Assembly: GCA_025024175.1 (NCBI GenBank)
Contig: QCXZ01000064.1
Location: 50,055,325-50,119,324 of the forward strand
Direction: 5' to 3'
Source of the DNA: Rhyzopertha dominica
Lineage: Eukaryota > Arthropoda > Insecta > Coleoptera > Bostrichidae
DNA length: 64,000 nt
The notes under the pieces are model-generated. The model was not told the origin of the DNA and made no database searches. It saw nothing but the letters and a program-made list of their open reading frames with translations. Of the stretch, positions 48,661 through 61,165 are shown piece by piece; the stretch's first letter is position 1; each line of letters starts with the position of its first letter. Both the position numbers and the translations under genes were made by a program.

Positions 48661-51040
48661 AGAAGTGTAAACCTTGGCTAACGTATTATAATGCAGAGAA
48701 ATCAACGCCTGCGGATTAGGCAACCAGACTGACGTTAGCGCGGTTGCCTAAGGTTTCTTGTTCCCGTATATTCTCGAAGGTCAAAGAATCTTCGAGCATA
48801 TTCATCGCTCTGAATCTGGATAGCAGTAAAGCGAGCGAACAAAACGATCCAAGCCTTCTGAAGTGTTTTAGAGTGACTGTAATAAAGTGTACAACTTTGA
48901 TTAGTGGTAACAGAGAGAAATAAGCACATATTGGTAATTGTCGATTTGCTTCTTCACAGCAAAGAAAATGTTACTAGTTAGCACATTCTCGACTCTTCGT
49001 TTGAAAGAGAAACTAAAGCGATCAGCAAGTGTTAGAGGCACAGAAATGACAGTGAAGCATTACAGTATAGTGTGCTTGCTACAGGATTGCAAATATTAAT
49101 TGAGGAACCACGCTTCGTAATAAAATTGGCTAGGAAAACAAGTTATTAGAATTACTAGTGCGACAATGTATCGTCTTATTAAACGCATACGCTGATATTA
49201 TGTACTATTTAATTTACTTTCTTTATCCCCCTTGGCAAGCGTATACTCGTAATATCCTAACATTTACTTTTAATTTATGCCAGAGCCCGCAACTGTCAAT
49301 TAAGTAGAATAGTATGGGGATTGCCTTAATGAAGCCGTTGACCCCAAATTCATTCTATACTCCGCCGTCTATCGATTCAGTCTATCTCATTATCTGATAT
49401 TGACATTAATGAGGAAGTTAACTCAAGGTCTCAAGCACAGATTAATAATCAAATAAACTACTTCATAACGTAGGCGCAGTTAACATAATCAAGCTTCCAC
49501 AAAGTGCTTTAATGCATGCTAGCTATACATAGTAACCCTACCGTCGGTGAACAACTGCAATTGCATAACCTAGTATGTAACTCGTGGAAGGGACCGTGNT
49601 AAGTGTTTGAAAAGCTGTTGTCTGATGACAAAGTTTCAGTCAACCGTGAAAGCGACAAAGTGCAGGAGGAAATGCATCATCGGGTTGCGCAGCTAACCAA
49701 GTGATTATGTAACTTGCGGAGCATGTGTATCACCTAGTTTTCAATTTAACTGCACATTAAATTAATGGGTGACTAATTAAATCACAATTTGTACTGATTG
49801 CATCCTTCAATTATTAATTTGCTGCACACTTTCCATTTCTCTTGTTCCTGTTGTTCCTATACCATTTGGAAGCCAATTCTTTTTTGGTGAAACTTAAGAC
49901 GAAGCGATAAGCAAAAAGCATATAGACATAAGCCATTGCAAATATAACCAAAAAAAGCTTATTATGTGTAAACATCACCGCGAAATCCTGATGAATTCAA
50001 AACACCTGCTATTTATACATTTATACAGAAAATAATATGCAAGGGAGAAAGCAAAGTAAACGTTCAAATCAAGCAGTAGCTTGAAAAATTTTGGTGCTTC
50101 GCAGTGCGCTGTCGAGATTCAGTGTCCAACGTATTAATGTTCAGAAGTACCGGGTTTTAGTTTTACATTATACTTTATCTTAACATGATGAATGAAAAAG
50201 TTTGTTTAAATGTAGATACTTTACGAGTTAGATGATCGTTGTAGCCACTAGCCAACAGCCAAAAATGTCGCCAATTACCCATACGGGGACGCCATTTCTT
50301 TTCTATAAAACTATTAATATGCATCTGACCACAAATCTTGTTTAGCAAATATAATACACACTTGAGCAGCTTGTAGCACATTTCGCATGATAAGTACAAC
50401 GAGAATTTATTATTAGGTTTTTTCCAATATCGATATCGGGATATCAAATTATTTTTGATCTCACTATTAATCAAACTCTTTCAAAAAGACTGAAACAGTC
50501 GAAAACGATGTTACAAAAATGTTTATAGAACCTTTATAGAAATACTCGAAGACAAAATAAAGGACAATACAAGCAAAAAAGTTGCAGAAACATTAATGGT
50601 GAGATTTGCTCTATAAATTTAACTACTCTTTATTACATTTTAAAATGCATATTTTTGGAGCATGCACACTTCCCAGCACTGTATATTTTTATACAGGTCG
50701 TCTTTATTGGCCAAAATCAACCCTAAAACTACGACGATATTTTAAAATCTAACTTACTTTAATGTCAATGTAAGGATGGATATTAAGCCAAAATCTAGAT
50801 GATAGCCCAACCCATAATATCCGGTTATGCCATGAAAAGTAATTTCTGTACTAGGAATGTACCTACCTAAATAATTTAATGTAGGAAACTCCACCTTTTA
50901 CAATATAAATATCCCGATAAACACCAGGTGTGGCAATACACTTTCCAAATATTGGTTTTAATACAAGAAAATAGCATAACAAGCAATCATTGTTAGCTAG
51001 ATCAATAACATTTTCTATGCATACAGGTAAGTATCTATTA
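48661..51040. other. Galphao: intron DNA; 10-bp hairpin at 48716-48751
   Basis: A perfect hairpin TTAGGCAACC / GGTTGCCTAA with a 16-base loop sits at 48716-48751. Otherwise AT-rich sequence with one N at 49599. The 99-codon minus frame at 50175-50474 matches no known family. Confidence 0.4.
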
Positions 51041-51810
51041 CTTCCACATCCAACGGATTCTATCGAGAAAAAAAATTTTCAAAAACTTTTTATTTGCTCA
51101 TTCGTTTTAAAATAGTCTAAAACGTAAAAAACAAAATTTGAGCGAAAAAAATTTCTTGTCTGTATGTCTGTGGTTTTGTTTGTGGACACGATAACTTTCG
51201 AAAGACTTAATATATGAACTTGAAATTTGGCAAACGTATAAATCTCAACTACCCAAAGCGACCTATTGTTTTTGGGGTAAGTAGGGTATCGGGAAGGGGG
51301 CGAAATTGGGGGGTAACTACCTTTTTTGCAAATTTTTATTTTTTTTTCGTTTTAGTATGTGATTAGTAGTATAACTGCGATTATTATTCGCCCTTATAAA
51401 TTTTCGGTGCAGCTAATTGTTTATAAGATATTAGCGAAAAAGCGTCACTTAAAGAAAACTGTTCTTCCTAAATATCTCCGAATATATTTAATATATTCAA
51501 AAAATAAAAGTACCATCAGATAGGAAATAATTTTTTTGCATTTTGGTATTATATAGAAAATAAAATTCTGATCGGAAAGCACAATTTTTTTTGTTAATTA
51601 ATAGTTTTCGAGTTATTTAAAAAACGATTTTAAAAATTTATGTATTTTTGTGTATTTTTATGTATCTATTATGTGATATTTCACGGGAACCGTTTGTCTT
51701 AGAAAAATTGTGTAGAGAAAAATGCTCAAAACCTGATTACTAATCGTATAGTATAAGAAATAAAAATAAAAATAAACAATTGGATGTGCAAGTATTGATT
51801 TAATTTGCAG
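51041..51810 (-). repeat. dispersed repeat with inverted termini, copy 2
   Basis: Inverted copy of the repeat at 19760-20605. It starts ACTTCCACATCCAACGG (about 51043) and ends CAATTGGATGTGCAAGTATT (about 51777). The two copies share most of their length with moderate divergence and small indels. Noncoding. Confidence 0.65.
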
Positions 51811-52259
51811 CGGTTATTTTGGATGTGTAAATATCTCTATATAGTGCGAGAGATTAAAAATAAGGAGGCAAACATAGGCAAAGCCAGAATTCACGTGCCG
51901 CGTCACATCACTTATCTAAAATTATGTTTTCACTGCCAATGCAATAATTCTGAGAGAAAAAATAATATGATTCACGCCAATCCGTTTCGACATTCCACCT
52001 TTTATCTGGATACCAGTCTGGGTCGATTATCAATGTACACTTGTACATCTTTAGTCCTGTAATGATCTACGCTTTCAGTATCAGTATATTTTTATCCAAT
52101 GCATGTAATATAACAAAACGTCAAATATTCCAACTTTTCTATACAATACCAGTTCTGATGTAAAAGCATACAAACACTTTCTTCTTTAGAGAAGTGCTTT
52201 TGTTGAAACTAGATACGATAAACAGCTTACTTTTAATTCGAAAATTTTACTACCCATCC

Positions 52260-52640
52260 CGGTTAAAAAGAAGCACCTACGGCTAGAATTCCTAATTAAA
52301 GAAGAGTTATATTTTGAAGACCATTATACAAAGGAATTAATGGAAGTTGTACACACAAAAACGAATGAAGAAAAATACAAAACCGATCAGACTGAGTCAG
52401 AGTACGATTTAATTGTCCTGCGTTCACCGCCTTAGCATTGTATTTTAACCATGTCGAAATGATATGGGGCCAACTCAAGGAAAAGTTAAGGAAAAGAACA
52501 CTGGGTGAAATTTTAGCGATGAAACATTGACAATGATTCGAGAAACATGCGATATAAGAATAACTGCGGACGCTTGGAAAAAAATCTGTACCAATAAATT
52601 TCTGTATAAATCGGTTTCCTACAACTATATCTACTAGGAA
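52260..52640 (+). pseudogene. IS630/Tc1-like transposase C-terminal remnant
   Basis: The plus-strand reading KKKHLRLEFLIKEELYFEDH, YTKELMEVVHTKTNEEKYKT, YDLIVLRSPP and, after a stop and shift, LYFNHVEMIWGQLKEKLRKR follows the C-terminal pattern (VLRLPPYHCxxNPIExIWxxLK) of IS630-like DDE transposases seen in insects. The final catalytic Glu of NPIE corresponds to NHVE, so it is kept. Three or more stops or shifts and no N-terminal part make it a fragment. The 115-codon minus frame over the same bases is a shadow. Confidence 0.6.
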
Positions 52641-55090
52641 CATCCGGAGACGAAAATAGACCCAACAATAACCTTGAAGTGTTTGATAATTTTAAGGCAC
52701 TAGGGAAATAACCGGAAAATATCAAGACCCATACGTTATGCAATGTCTGGCTACTGTTTAAACGAAAAAAATGTTTAAACGCCAGTCTTGCAGTCTCGAA
52801 TTAATTATTGTTTGGTAAAATGACGTAATTTGGTGGTGATATCGCTATAGAATAAGAGAACACCTCTACAACCCAAACTTTATTTGACTGTTACCTGATC
52901 AACTGCATTAAGTTGAGAGTGCTTAAGATCAGTTTAGTTGGTCTAAGTCTCTTTTGTATGAACAATGAAAGCCCCTAACCACTCACTTGCATGTTGGGTT
53001 TGCAATGATATCTAGCAATATAAATATTGTATTCCTGACATATTCAGCATCAAATTTTGTCGTTGCTGTATCAGGATTCAAATCCTATATGTGATGTTGT
53101 TACATTGCTGTATTCTCTATTGTAAAGACACTTTACATATATTTACCTGCTTGGTGCTCGTAAAGAGAATAAATAAATGAATTAGTAATCCGGTTAAAAT
53201 GATTAAAACTTGTTGCAGGATACAGGGGCGTAGCAACCGCTACAGCAAGTACACCAATGGTGTAGAGCCCACAAGATAGAAGGGCCTACCGGCTCGTGCT
53301 GACAGCAGCCCGAATGGGACCTGATCTAGACACTGGTACCAGGGTCCTACTGAGTTTTACAGACGTTTCTATGTCATTGTGGATCATGGGTATACGAAAA
53401 GAAGTACATATTTTTAAGCAAGTGTTAAAATACCTAGGTAATTAAAAAGTAAATGAGTTGCATGTTGCATATGGCAATGGTATCTACTTCTGTAAAGTTT
53501 TGGAGGACTGTTCTACACACAATCATTAATGTCATCATTACTATGGCACTGTGTATTGGATTTGATGCTCAGCCACGTATTTTTCTTAGTAGTTTAATGG
53601 CAGAATACGATCCCGTTTTAAAAGAACTAATTATTATTCTAGTCCGCAGATTCAAAATGAAATAATTAATCTGGGAGTTGTTAAAGTGAAGTGAGAATAT
53701 TACGTAATGAAGCACCCTATTCTCAGTAATTATGGATACAATACGAGATTTATCAAAAACAAACCAACTTTCCATAAATTTTTCCATTACACAAAGACAT
53801 ATTAAGACACAATTGAACAAAAAGATCTAGATTTACAAAAATGCAGGGAACAGGGACACGTGCCAGATGCACATGCAGAAGTATGAGTAGTCTTTTCCAG
53901 AACAACATTCGTTGAATGCGGACTACATTCATTGTAGCGCTCATTATTCAAACCTACTTTTGAACGATAGGGTGTAAAATATTCCAAACATTGCAACTTT
54001 CTTTAGAGGTCTGGAAAGGGTTTATTGTTTTTAGAGCAATTCCCACTTCATTTATGAAGAAAAGGAGCTAGTGTACGCACTTTTGTCGCAGGTTTGATAT
54101 CTGTCACGCTCGTAGTTCGAGAAGCCCAACTGATTAGACTCGTTGGATAGATCTTGGCCTAAAGTTGATCAACATGTGCTTTTCTAGCTTTCTAAAAGAA
54201 ATTTATCTTCTATACTTGAAATTAAATTAAATACACACATCTCGACAATACAAGGAAAATGGGCTTAAGTCTCTTTCCCCAAAACGGTTTCCATACTTGT
54301 TTTATTTTTATTAGCATAGTATAAGACGAAGGACTTTGTTAAAAGATTATGTGCAACTCAAAAAATCAGCATTATATTAACAAAGGTCTGTCCCACTAGG
54401 TAGTCTTTCCTTTTTCAACTATGTAACATTATGAAATCATTATACCAAATAAATTTGATGTCAATAAAAAGAAAAGCGTAACAAGAGTCAAAATATTATT
54501 AAGATACCTACTTGAAAGTTACAAATTTTCTGGCTAATATGCTCGCAGATATATTTAAATTCCTAAATACAGTTTCAAAGGCTTTAAATATTCCAGGGCA
54601 GATTTACAACAGGCTTCTACGTTATTACAAAACGTTTACGAAAATATTGTTGTTTTAGGATCATCTTTTCACATTTTAGACACAATATCTGAAGAATAAG
54701 CAGACATGAAATATTACTCATCTTATTTATAAACAAAACAACTAGAAAAGTCAGAGGTCCTTTCTGCTAACTAGCACAAGACAGAATAACGGATCCCAAT
54801 CAAAACATATTACTAACATCTATTAACGCAGTCTTGCCGTATGATTTCTCAAAGCCAAAAAAAAATTAAAGACTCTTAATATGTTTTAAAGTACGTTTTA
54901 AGCTCGGTTTCATGGTTTAACTCCACAAAATTAAATCGATACTCCCGCAGCTGTGATTTAAATACAGATCTCGTGATCAATTCGAAACCTAAAAAAACAT
55001 GTCTTGAATCAAAACTTGAAAAAATTTTAACATTAAAGATCTTGCAAACTTAATAATGAAAAATCTAATATGTACACCTTATAGTTTCTC
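52641..55090. other. Galphao: intron DNA without firm features
   Basis: A GGGGCGTAGCAACC..CTAC patch at 53.22-53.35 kb and an AATAAATAAATGAAT tail at 53.17 kb suggest small repeat insertions, but boundaries are unclear. Short unrelated frames only. Confidence 0.35.
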
Positions 55091-55439
55091 AGACACTGTT
55101 ACTGCTTGCATCCTGTTTTTAAATTTACGGATGGCCATAGCAACACAGCCGAAAGAAAAATTTGACTCTTATAGCGGACCAGAAGGATGAGATTAACACC
55201 TCTTAAAACTTGAAAAATTAATACAGGCTTTTTCTGAAGAAGCAAGAAAGGTGGAATTGTAGAATGAATATATTTTATTTTTATGATCATTCCTCTTCAC
55301 CAAAGAATGTTTAGTTTTTGTTATTTTTTTCTTACTAATTGACTGTAGAGTAGCCAGTAAGTCTTTTATTTGTGTTACAATAAGGGAATGTTCCTTTTCA
55401 CCAAAAATATTTCTCTTTTTTGTTATATTTTTATATCTT

Positions 55440-55930
55440 ATTTGTTGCAGGCAGTAGACAGGTATCGTAGAAAGTTTTTCCGGGTTTGATGGAGTGGTCG
55501 TAGAATTTACTCTTGACGTTTCGCCAATCATACTGTCGGCTTCTTCGGGAAGATCTAACTGGTAAATTCATTCATTTTCGTGGCTTATATAATACCTATC
55601 CATTTGGTCGGTTAGGTGTTTGTCTATGCTTGTTAATTCAGGTCCGGTGATCGAGTGCCGTCTTCCAAATTCTGCTCAAGCGATAGCCGCCTTCTCTGTT
55701 AAACTTATTGGGCTGCTTCATTATCTCCAGAGATTCTCTCACAATTATTTGATGATGCGTTGTTCTCCTTCTGCTTCTACAACTATTATATAAGTCACGA
55801 CAATGAATTTACCAGTCAGATTCCTTTTGAAGAAGCCGGCATTATGATCAGCGAAACATCAAGAGTAAATTCTACGACCACTGCATCAAACCCGGAAGAA
55901 CTTTCTACGATGAACAACGGCCGTGAAAGC
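55440..55930 (-). mobile_element. Penelope-like element 3' end with inverted terminal repeats
   Basis: On the minus strand, 55775 down to 55635 reads VRESLEIMKQPNKFNREGGY and then RLSRIWKTALDH, the conserved C-terminus behind the GIY-YIG domain of Penelope proteins. It is followed by a terminal region (55600-55440) that recurs inverted at about 55785-55925, sharing GTAAATTCTACGACCACT and AAACCCGGAA. Each arm has a hammerhead-like core: CCGAAGA..GAAAC on minus (55515-55548) and TTGAAGA..GAAAC on plus (55826-55856). Only the 3' end of the element survives. Confidence 0.75.
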
Positions 55931-56627
55931 TTGAATTCTATTAGTAGGTAGGTTTGTTTTACTTTACTGATCAGGAATAAATGCTTCACCTGCCACCAAT
56001 TTATATATACATTATACTGTACCTCTACCATGTAATAGTACGTTTCGTAGTTATAAAAGTACACTTTTGAACCACATACTGTGTTTTCCTTTAAATCAAT
56101 TATTATGTTAAAAGGAAATTGAAGTATAAGTACCACAGAAGGTTTTAACCCAAAAAATTATGTTCCCCACAATTTGGGGCACGCTCTGGCGTATACAGTA
56201 AATCATCCACAACTTGGCAATATTCTAAAAAATATAACTTTTGTCTATTCTTCATACTGCTTTATATGGGAACTCTGTGGAAGCAAACCATGAAAAACCC
56301 CCACATAACAATCCGTGATAGATCATCCTCAAGCACCATACGTTCCATTTTGGAAGACATACAAACATTTTTTTTTAATTCATTTCGGCCTTTGATTCCC
56401 ACCCAGTACCGTCAGAGTTAACGATGGTTTTCCAGTCCAGTGGAATACGAACTAATGCCGCTGTTTTGTGTACAGAACGAAAATTGAGCAGAAAGCAACA
56501 GCTAGATGCAGGAGGAAAAACGCGTTTTCGCGTAAACGTCGAGGGTTGCGTACGATCCGGACTTGCGCGTGCCGCGCCGTCCGCACCCAGCAGCAGACAT
56601 CGCTTATCGAACCCCCGCCCTACTCAC
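55931..56627. other. Galphao: start of intron 1, next to exon 1A
   Basis: The intron part nearest exon 1A (56450-56627) is GC-rich, unlike the AT-rich remainder. No other feature recognised. Confidence 0.5.
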
Positions 56628-56745
56628 CCAACAGGAGCAGCTTGATATCCTTGGCCGCCTGGATGCCATCCTCCTTCAGGTTCTTCTCGATCTGCTTGCT
56701 GCGGGCCAAGGCCGCCCTCTCCTCCGCCGAAGAAGTGCAACCCAT
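56628..56745 (-). CDS. Galphao: Galphao first coding exon 1A
   Basis: On the minus strand, ATG at 56745-56743 opens 39 codons plus one base. It encodes [20 protein letters not shown], then [19 protein letters not shown] and the first base of a glycine codon, ending at the donor GTGAGT (56627). This is the N-terminus of the G-protein alpha-o subunit, which relays signals from inhibitory-class receptors at the plasma membrane. Gly2 and Cys3 are lipid-anchor sites, the helix contacts beta-gamma, and KLLLLG leads into the P-loop in exon 2. The SAEERAAL and GIQAAKD wording is characteristic of alpha-o rather than alpha-i. The frame is open further upstream (to 56826), but the MGC start is required for lipid modification and is conserved in the family. 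GC content is far above the intron average. Confidence is very high. Confidence 0.96.
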
Positions 56746-57140
56746 CCTGCAGGTCCCCTCCGTGCAAAACGTCGCGCCGGTTTTATCGTACACAGCCGTG
56801 GAAACAAAACAAGCGCGCCCGCACACTAGTTGCCACTACACGCACACATCGGAACACTGAGCGCTCGCCGTAACCGTGCCATTCACAGCCGGCTTCGNAG
56901 TCGCAGGGCGCGTCTCTTTTAGATGGATGATACAACAGCAGTTTTTGACAGAACGACGGTAACCCTCCGTCCGCTGCTAACGCACTCTCGCTCGATGCTG
57001 GGCGCCGCTTGTCGACGCATGCGCCCGCACCACGCATGGTTGCATGCCGCCCGCNGTGGAAAAAATGAACGCCGGCGCTGACGTCGCGCGGCGTCGGCAG
57101 CTCGCTCGAATTCGCTGTAGATTCAGGGATTTTGATCTTC
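56746..57140 (-). promoter_or_regulatory. Galphao: GC-rich putative 5' UTR/promoter region of Galphao exon 1A
   Basis: Immediately upstream of exon 1A in gene orientation the sequence is strongly GC- and CpG-rich (two Ns at 56898 and 57055), in contrast with flanks of under about 40 percent GC. No TATA box is obvious. A CpG-rich, TATA-less promoter with 5' UTR is the simplest reading. Open frames here (for example 56783-57142) come from base composition. Confidence 0.5.
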
Positions 57141-57870
57141 AATTTATACCATGGGGCTATCGTTTATATTTTTATTAAAGCATCGCTGGGTAATATAAAC
57201 CGACAATAGTGAAGATGTCTATACAGTTCCTAAAGTCAGTACGAATTAATACTAGTGCAACCCCCAGAAGTTTCAACTACGAAGAAACCAGGTAGGTGGT
57301 AGGTACTGCGTGGACTATTTCCATGTACGTATATGCCACACCAGGGGCGCTCCTAACGCCAGGCAAAAAAGTGGCCTGGTTCGGGGCGGCGGTTAAAGAA
57401 AATCAAGAAGAACGACACAACGGTGGCATAATTAAAAATAGAAAGTGTCGATACCATACCGTGCATTCATTCATTATACCAAATAATTCGTTAGTAAAGT
57501 ATTTGATCATACATTATCTAGTTTTCGACACTGGGGTAGTTACAATGATAATCCAAATCACTGGCTAGGTAGTGAAAAAACGGATCCGTGTTCCGAAGTT
57601 GCAATACGAGAATACGGGGTCCCTTACCAATCAATTCATAAATAGTTTTTCTCAGCTGTATTAAAAAAAATCATACACAATAAACTTAGAATAAAAAATA
57701 TTCAATGAAATAATATTTTTAAAAAATCTGACACCAAATTAACAAAAAATTAAATTAAATACGCAAAAAACAACATTGTACGCCCATAAAAGAATTGCAT
57801 TTATTTATATTATTTTTCTTGTATTTGCTGTCGCAAAAGCATCTAGACATTTAAATACTTTGCAACATCA
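57141..57870. other. 5' flank without recognised features
   Basis: A GCGCTCCTAACGCCAGGC patch at about 57350 looks like part of a dispersed repeat. The rest is AT-rich. Confidence 0.35.
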
Positions 57871-57878
57871 TTTTCGAT

Positions 57879-59062
57879 CAGGGTTGGCATGATTAAAACA
57901 AAATATTTAAAACATAATGTTTTAAACTTATTTAAAACAACGCTTGTTTAAAACTTTGTTTTAAACAGTGTTTTTTTACTAATTTTTTAAACAGTGTTTT
58001 TTGACGACTATTGTGTGTGATTTATTAATTATTACTATTAGGCTCGTTTACCCTCCACAAAGAGATAGACAAGATTATTAGTAATTACTTATCTACATAA
58101 TGTCACCCTACATTTGCATAAAAAATGAATTGAATGCAAAACAGGCCCAGTTAGTAAATACGTAAGTGTTTTTTTCAAACTTAAAAAAAAAAGAAGAAAC
58201 ATGCAGTATTTTGTTCGGCTTTTTATTGGTGAAATGAATAATAAGCTTTAACATTTTTTCATAGCTGCAATTTACAAACATTTTAAAACAACAAATAAAT
58301 ATCTTAATCTTAACATAACATAAAAATTTGTATTTCTGGTCCTATACAACAAAACAATAAATAAGACGTTTATTCAACACTTACTAGATAATTTTATCTT
58401 TAGAAAAAAACAAATAATATCAGAACTTGGGAATATAACAAACAATAAACAAAAAATAAAAAAATATATATGCCTTTTTTCCTTTTTTTTTACTAGTGCA
58501 ACCATATCTTTTTTGCACTCCTAGGATCGAGCTCGCATTGTACCATTTTGCTTATACTAAATTTTATTAACTAAATAATAAAAACCCAACAAAGATAATT
58601 TTGTAAAAGCAATTCCACGCTGTATCGCTCCTCCTACTGGTCATTGTAATTGTGGAACTTTAAACTGTTAAAGTTAATATTAGCTAAAATCAACTCAGTA
58701 AGCATAACAACACTTTAAATTAGGGTATGTGATTGGTCTAGATTTTAAGAACAGAGTTGATTTTAGGTTAAAATAGAAACGGTTTCTTTCATAATTCATA
58801 ACTAAAATTGTCGCGTAAATGCCGCACACATCTAATACAAATGACGACAACTGACAATCGTAGTCACCTAGGGATTTTTAAACAACTGCTACGCTCTGCG
58901 CCATCTGCTGGTATTTATTTTCACTAATATATATAGTAATCTGAATGAGAGTGCATGTTTTCACTAAATAAAAATATTGTTTAAAACAATTTAAACATGT
59001 TTAAATTAAAAAAACTTTGTTTTGTTTAATTTAAAAAACAAACATGTTTTTTGCCAACCCTG
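57879..59062. mobile_element. nonautonomous hAT element with perfect 8-bp target duplication
   Basis: The ends CAGGGTTGGCATG (57879) and TTTTTTGCCAACCCTG (to 59062) are inverted. They are flanked on both sides by TTTTCGAT (57871-57878 and 59063-59070). 8-bp duplications and CAGGGTTGGCA ends are typical of the hAT superfamily. The subterminal regions are rich in GTTTAAA/TTTAAAC motifs in both orientations, which may be transposase binding sites. At 1184 bp it encodes no transposase, so it depended on another element. Confidence 0.88.
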
Positions 59063-59070
59063 TTTTCGAT

Positions 59071-60412
59071 AGAAATATACCCACTGAAGATAATCTTTGT
59101 CGAAACATTGTATTTCTTAAATAATTTTTGTTTAAATTATGGTTGGGGATATTTCTGAAGAAGCAAACTACTGTCACAGATAGAGTTACGAATAACACAC
59201 AGGCAGTAATTATTTCTGAAATACTTACTACAGTTAGTAGATCTTTAACGGTACTAATTTTTGAAACATCATTTTTAAACCTTTCCTAAATGTTAATATT
59301 TGAGAACAAATAGCTTCAAATTGTAATTTTTACGTGAATGTATACAACAAGCTTTCGACCTCAGCCGGCTGTATGTTAAATTGTGAATTAGTAAAAAAAA
59401 AGAAACAAAAAGTTGAAATATTTTTTATGAGAAGCGTAAGGGCTTCGGTCCTCCTTAGGGCCCGGACCCGTGTTCAGTGGTGCCAAATCGTACCGAGCTG
59501 AATTCGTGAGCTTCGGTCGGAAAACCCGTGAGAAATCCTAAGACTTCGGAAATAAATGATTTTTGATGTTGACGTTGGCTTTTTACAAATGGTCAAAAAA
59601 TTTTTCACGTTTTATGTCAGCTGTAGTACGAGTATTTAATGAAGAAACAAGGCTATTTTAATTTTAATCTTAATAATTGACATTTGTACATACAAAATGT
59701 GCAATATGATTCATACATATACATACCTATATAGATATGCAAATACATAAATAGCTGTTCCTACAAAAAATACATTAATANACACTAAGCACAAATAATT
59801 AACATAAACAAATTATATTTTTACTAAATCTGGGACTATTTTGAAATTATAACAGTTGTTACCACAAACTGAAACAAAAGATTTATTTTTCTAGTGTTTC
59901 ACATTTAAGACCATTTTATTTAAATTGATTTGTGTGACAATTCTCTCGACATTTACAGCTCACTGTGGCATTAATTTCCAGAGGTAAGAATATAATGTAC
60001 CAGTTTCACATGCGCTTTCTTTTGTCATTTTACTCAAAGTGAAACAAATAACGATCATACAATACCGCAGTGCCTATACCTTTATAGAATTAATAATCAT
60101 GCCAAAAAAAGTGCAAAATTGCCGTTTGAACTAAGGAAATTATTTACATTGTTTTTAAGTGCCAAAGGATTTAGATCTCATACATATCTTGACCTGGTAT
60201 TAGGCAAAACTCTTACTATAATTAAATTAAAAAGGGCATAGGGTTTTCTACAATACATCACGCATGTCCAAGTTAAAATTGCGAGTGTATAGAAGATAAA
60301 CCCAACCACCTTTTTTTTTAAATTTGTTAAATATTTATTATTCATTTTAAAATATATTATGACCCCAATCCACCTCGTGATATTGGTGTTTTCGTTGATT
60401 GTGCAATATACA
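59071..60412. other. 5' flank without recognised features
   Basis: A GC-richer patch at 59.44-59.53 kb (GGGCTTCGGTCCTCCTTAGG) may be a repeat fragment. One N at 59781. Nothing else. Confidence 0.35.
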
Positions 60413-60420
60413 GGTAATAC

Positions 60421-60946
60421 CAGAGTTGCCAACTCTCACTTTGTCAATTCTAGTACAGTCAGGTAAAATGTACAATGCAAAATACAAAAGATTATGGTAC
60501 ATTCTTAGAAAGAGTAGAAAATTTATTGTAAGACTAAGATACAATCACAAACCAAGCATATTTTTAGGAATACATGACACATATAGGAAGGGGACAATGG
60601 GAGTAAGGAAATAATAAAAAAACAATACATAATGTTTATTGTGTATACATTTTTTAACATGATACATTTTAAACTCAATTGTAATAGTAAAGTCATCCAC
60701 ATACAGCACATTACTATCTTGGGTTTTATGATCATACATGTTTTGGTTATTGCTAGAGCTAAAGGTTAGTTACTAACTGAAACAATTTATTAACTCAGGT
60801 GTCCGTTATCTACTGCTTATTTAACGGTTTTTTTCATTCACAAATTATAGTACAATTGGCGCACTATTACTTTTCAAAAAATGAGTAGTACTCAGAGGTA
60901 ATATTATAGTACCAATACTATAATTATAGTAAGGTTGGCAACACTG
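60421..60946. mobile_element. short nonautonomous hAT element
   Basis: The ends CAGAGTTGCCAACTCTC (60421) and GGTTGGCAACACTG (to 60946) are inverted, with flanking 8-mers GGTAATAC (60413-60420) and GGTAATAG (60947-60954), differing at one base. Ends and duplication length fit hAT. Length is 526 bp and no coding content is supported. It belongs to a different family from the element at 57.9 kb. Confidence 0.8.
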
Positions 60947-61165
60947 GGTAATAGGAACAACAAAGATTGACATAATAAAAATAATGTTGCGCCATCTGCG
61001 GACGGGAGTTGCAGGTGTTTAGATGCGGTGTAGTAGGACACTGCAAGTAGTTATCCTAGCTACAGACAGATGGTAGGAAAATGTAGATACCGAAGTCGAT
61101 ACTCTCCGGAGAATTCTATCGATCGAACCTTGGCTAAGTTTCGAAAAGCGTCTGGAAGGTATCGC

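Larger units (their letters stand above)
1228..56627 (-). other. Galphao: Galphao first intron (about 55.4 kb), hosting alternative exon 1B and many transposons
   Basis: The span is bounded by the donor GTGAGT next to exon 1A (56627 downward) and the acceptor TTTTGCAG next to exon 2 (1228 upward). Exon 1B sits inside it with its own donor GTAAAG at 40638. I see no other convincing host exon in it. Most identifiable content is decayed mobile DNA on both strands. A very long first intron with alternative first exons agrees with the layout of the Drosophila Galphao locus. Confidence 0.8.

Noticed and set aside
48716..48751. Helitron 3' end or bacterial-type terminator
   Set aside because: No CTRR end after the hairpin and no T-run. 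The context is eukaryotic intron DNA.
52296..52743. 115- and 76-codon minus frames
   Set aside because: They are antisense shadows of the plus-strand IS630-like transposase remnant.
53075..53110. tRNA-like T-arm (GGATTCAAATCC)
   Set aside because: No matching acceptor stem, D-arm or anticodon arm at the proper distance.
56468..57142. Several 70-130 codon frames on both strands around exon 1A
   Set aside because: High GC removes stop codons. Only the MGC-starting minus frame matches a known protein.
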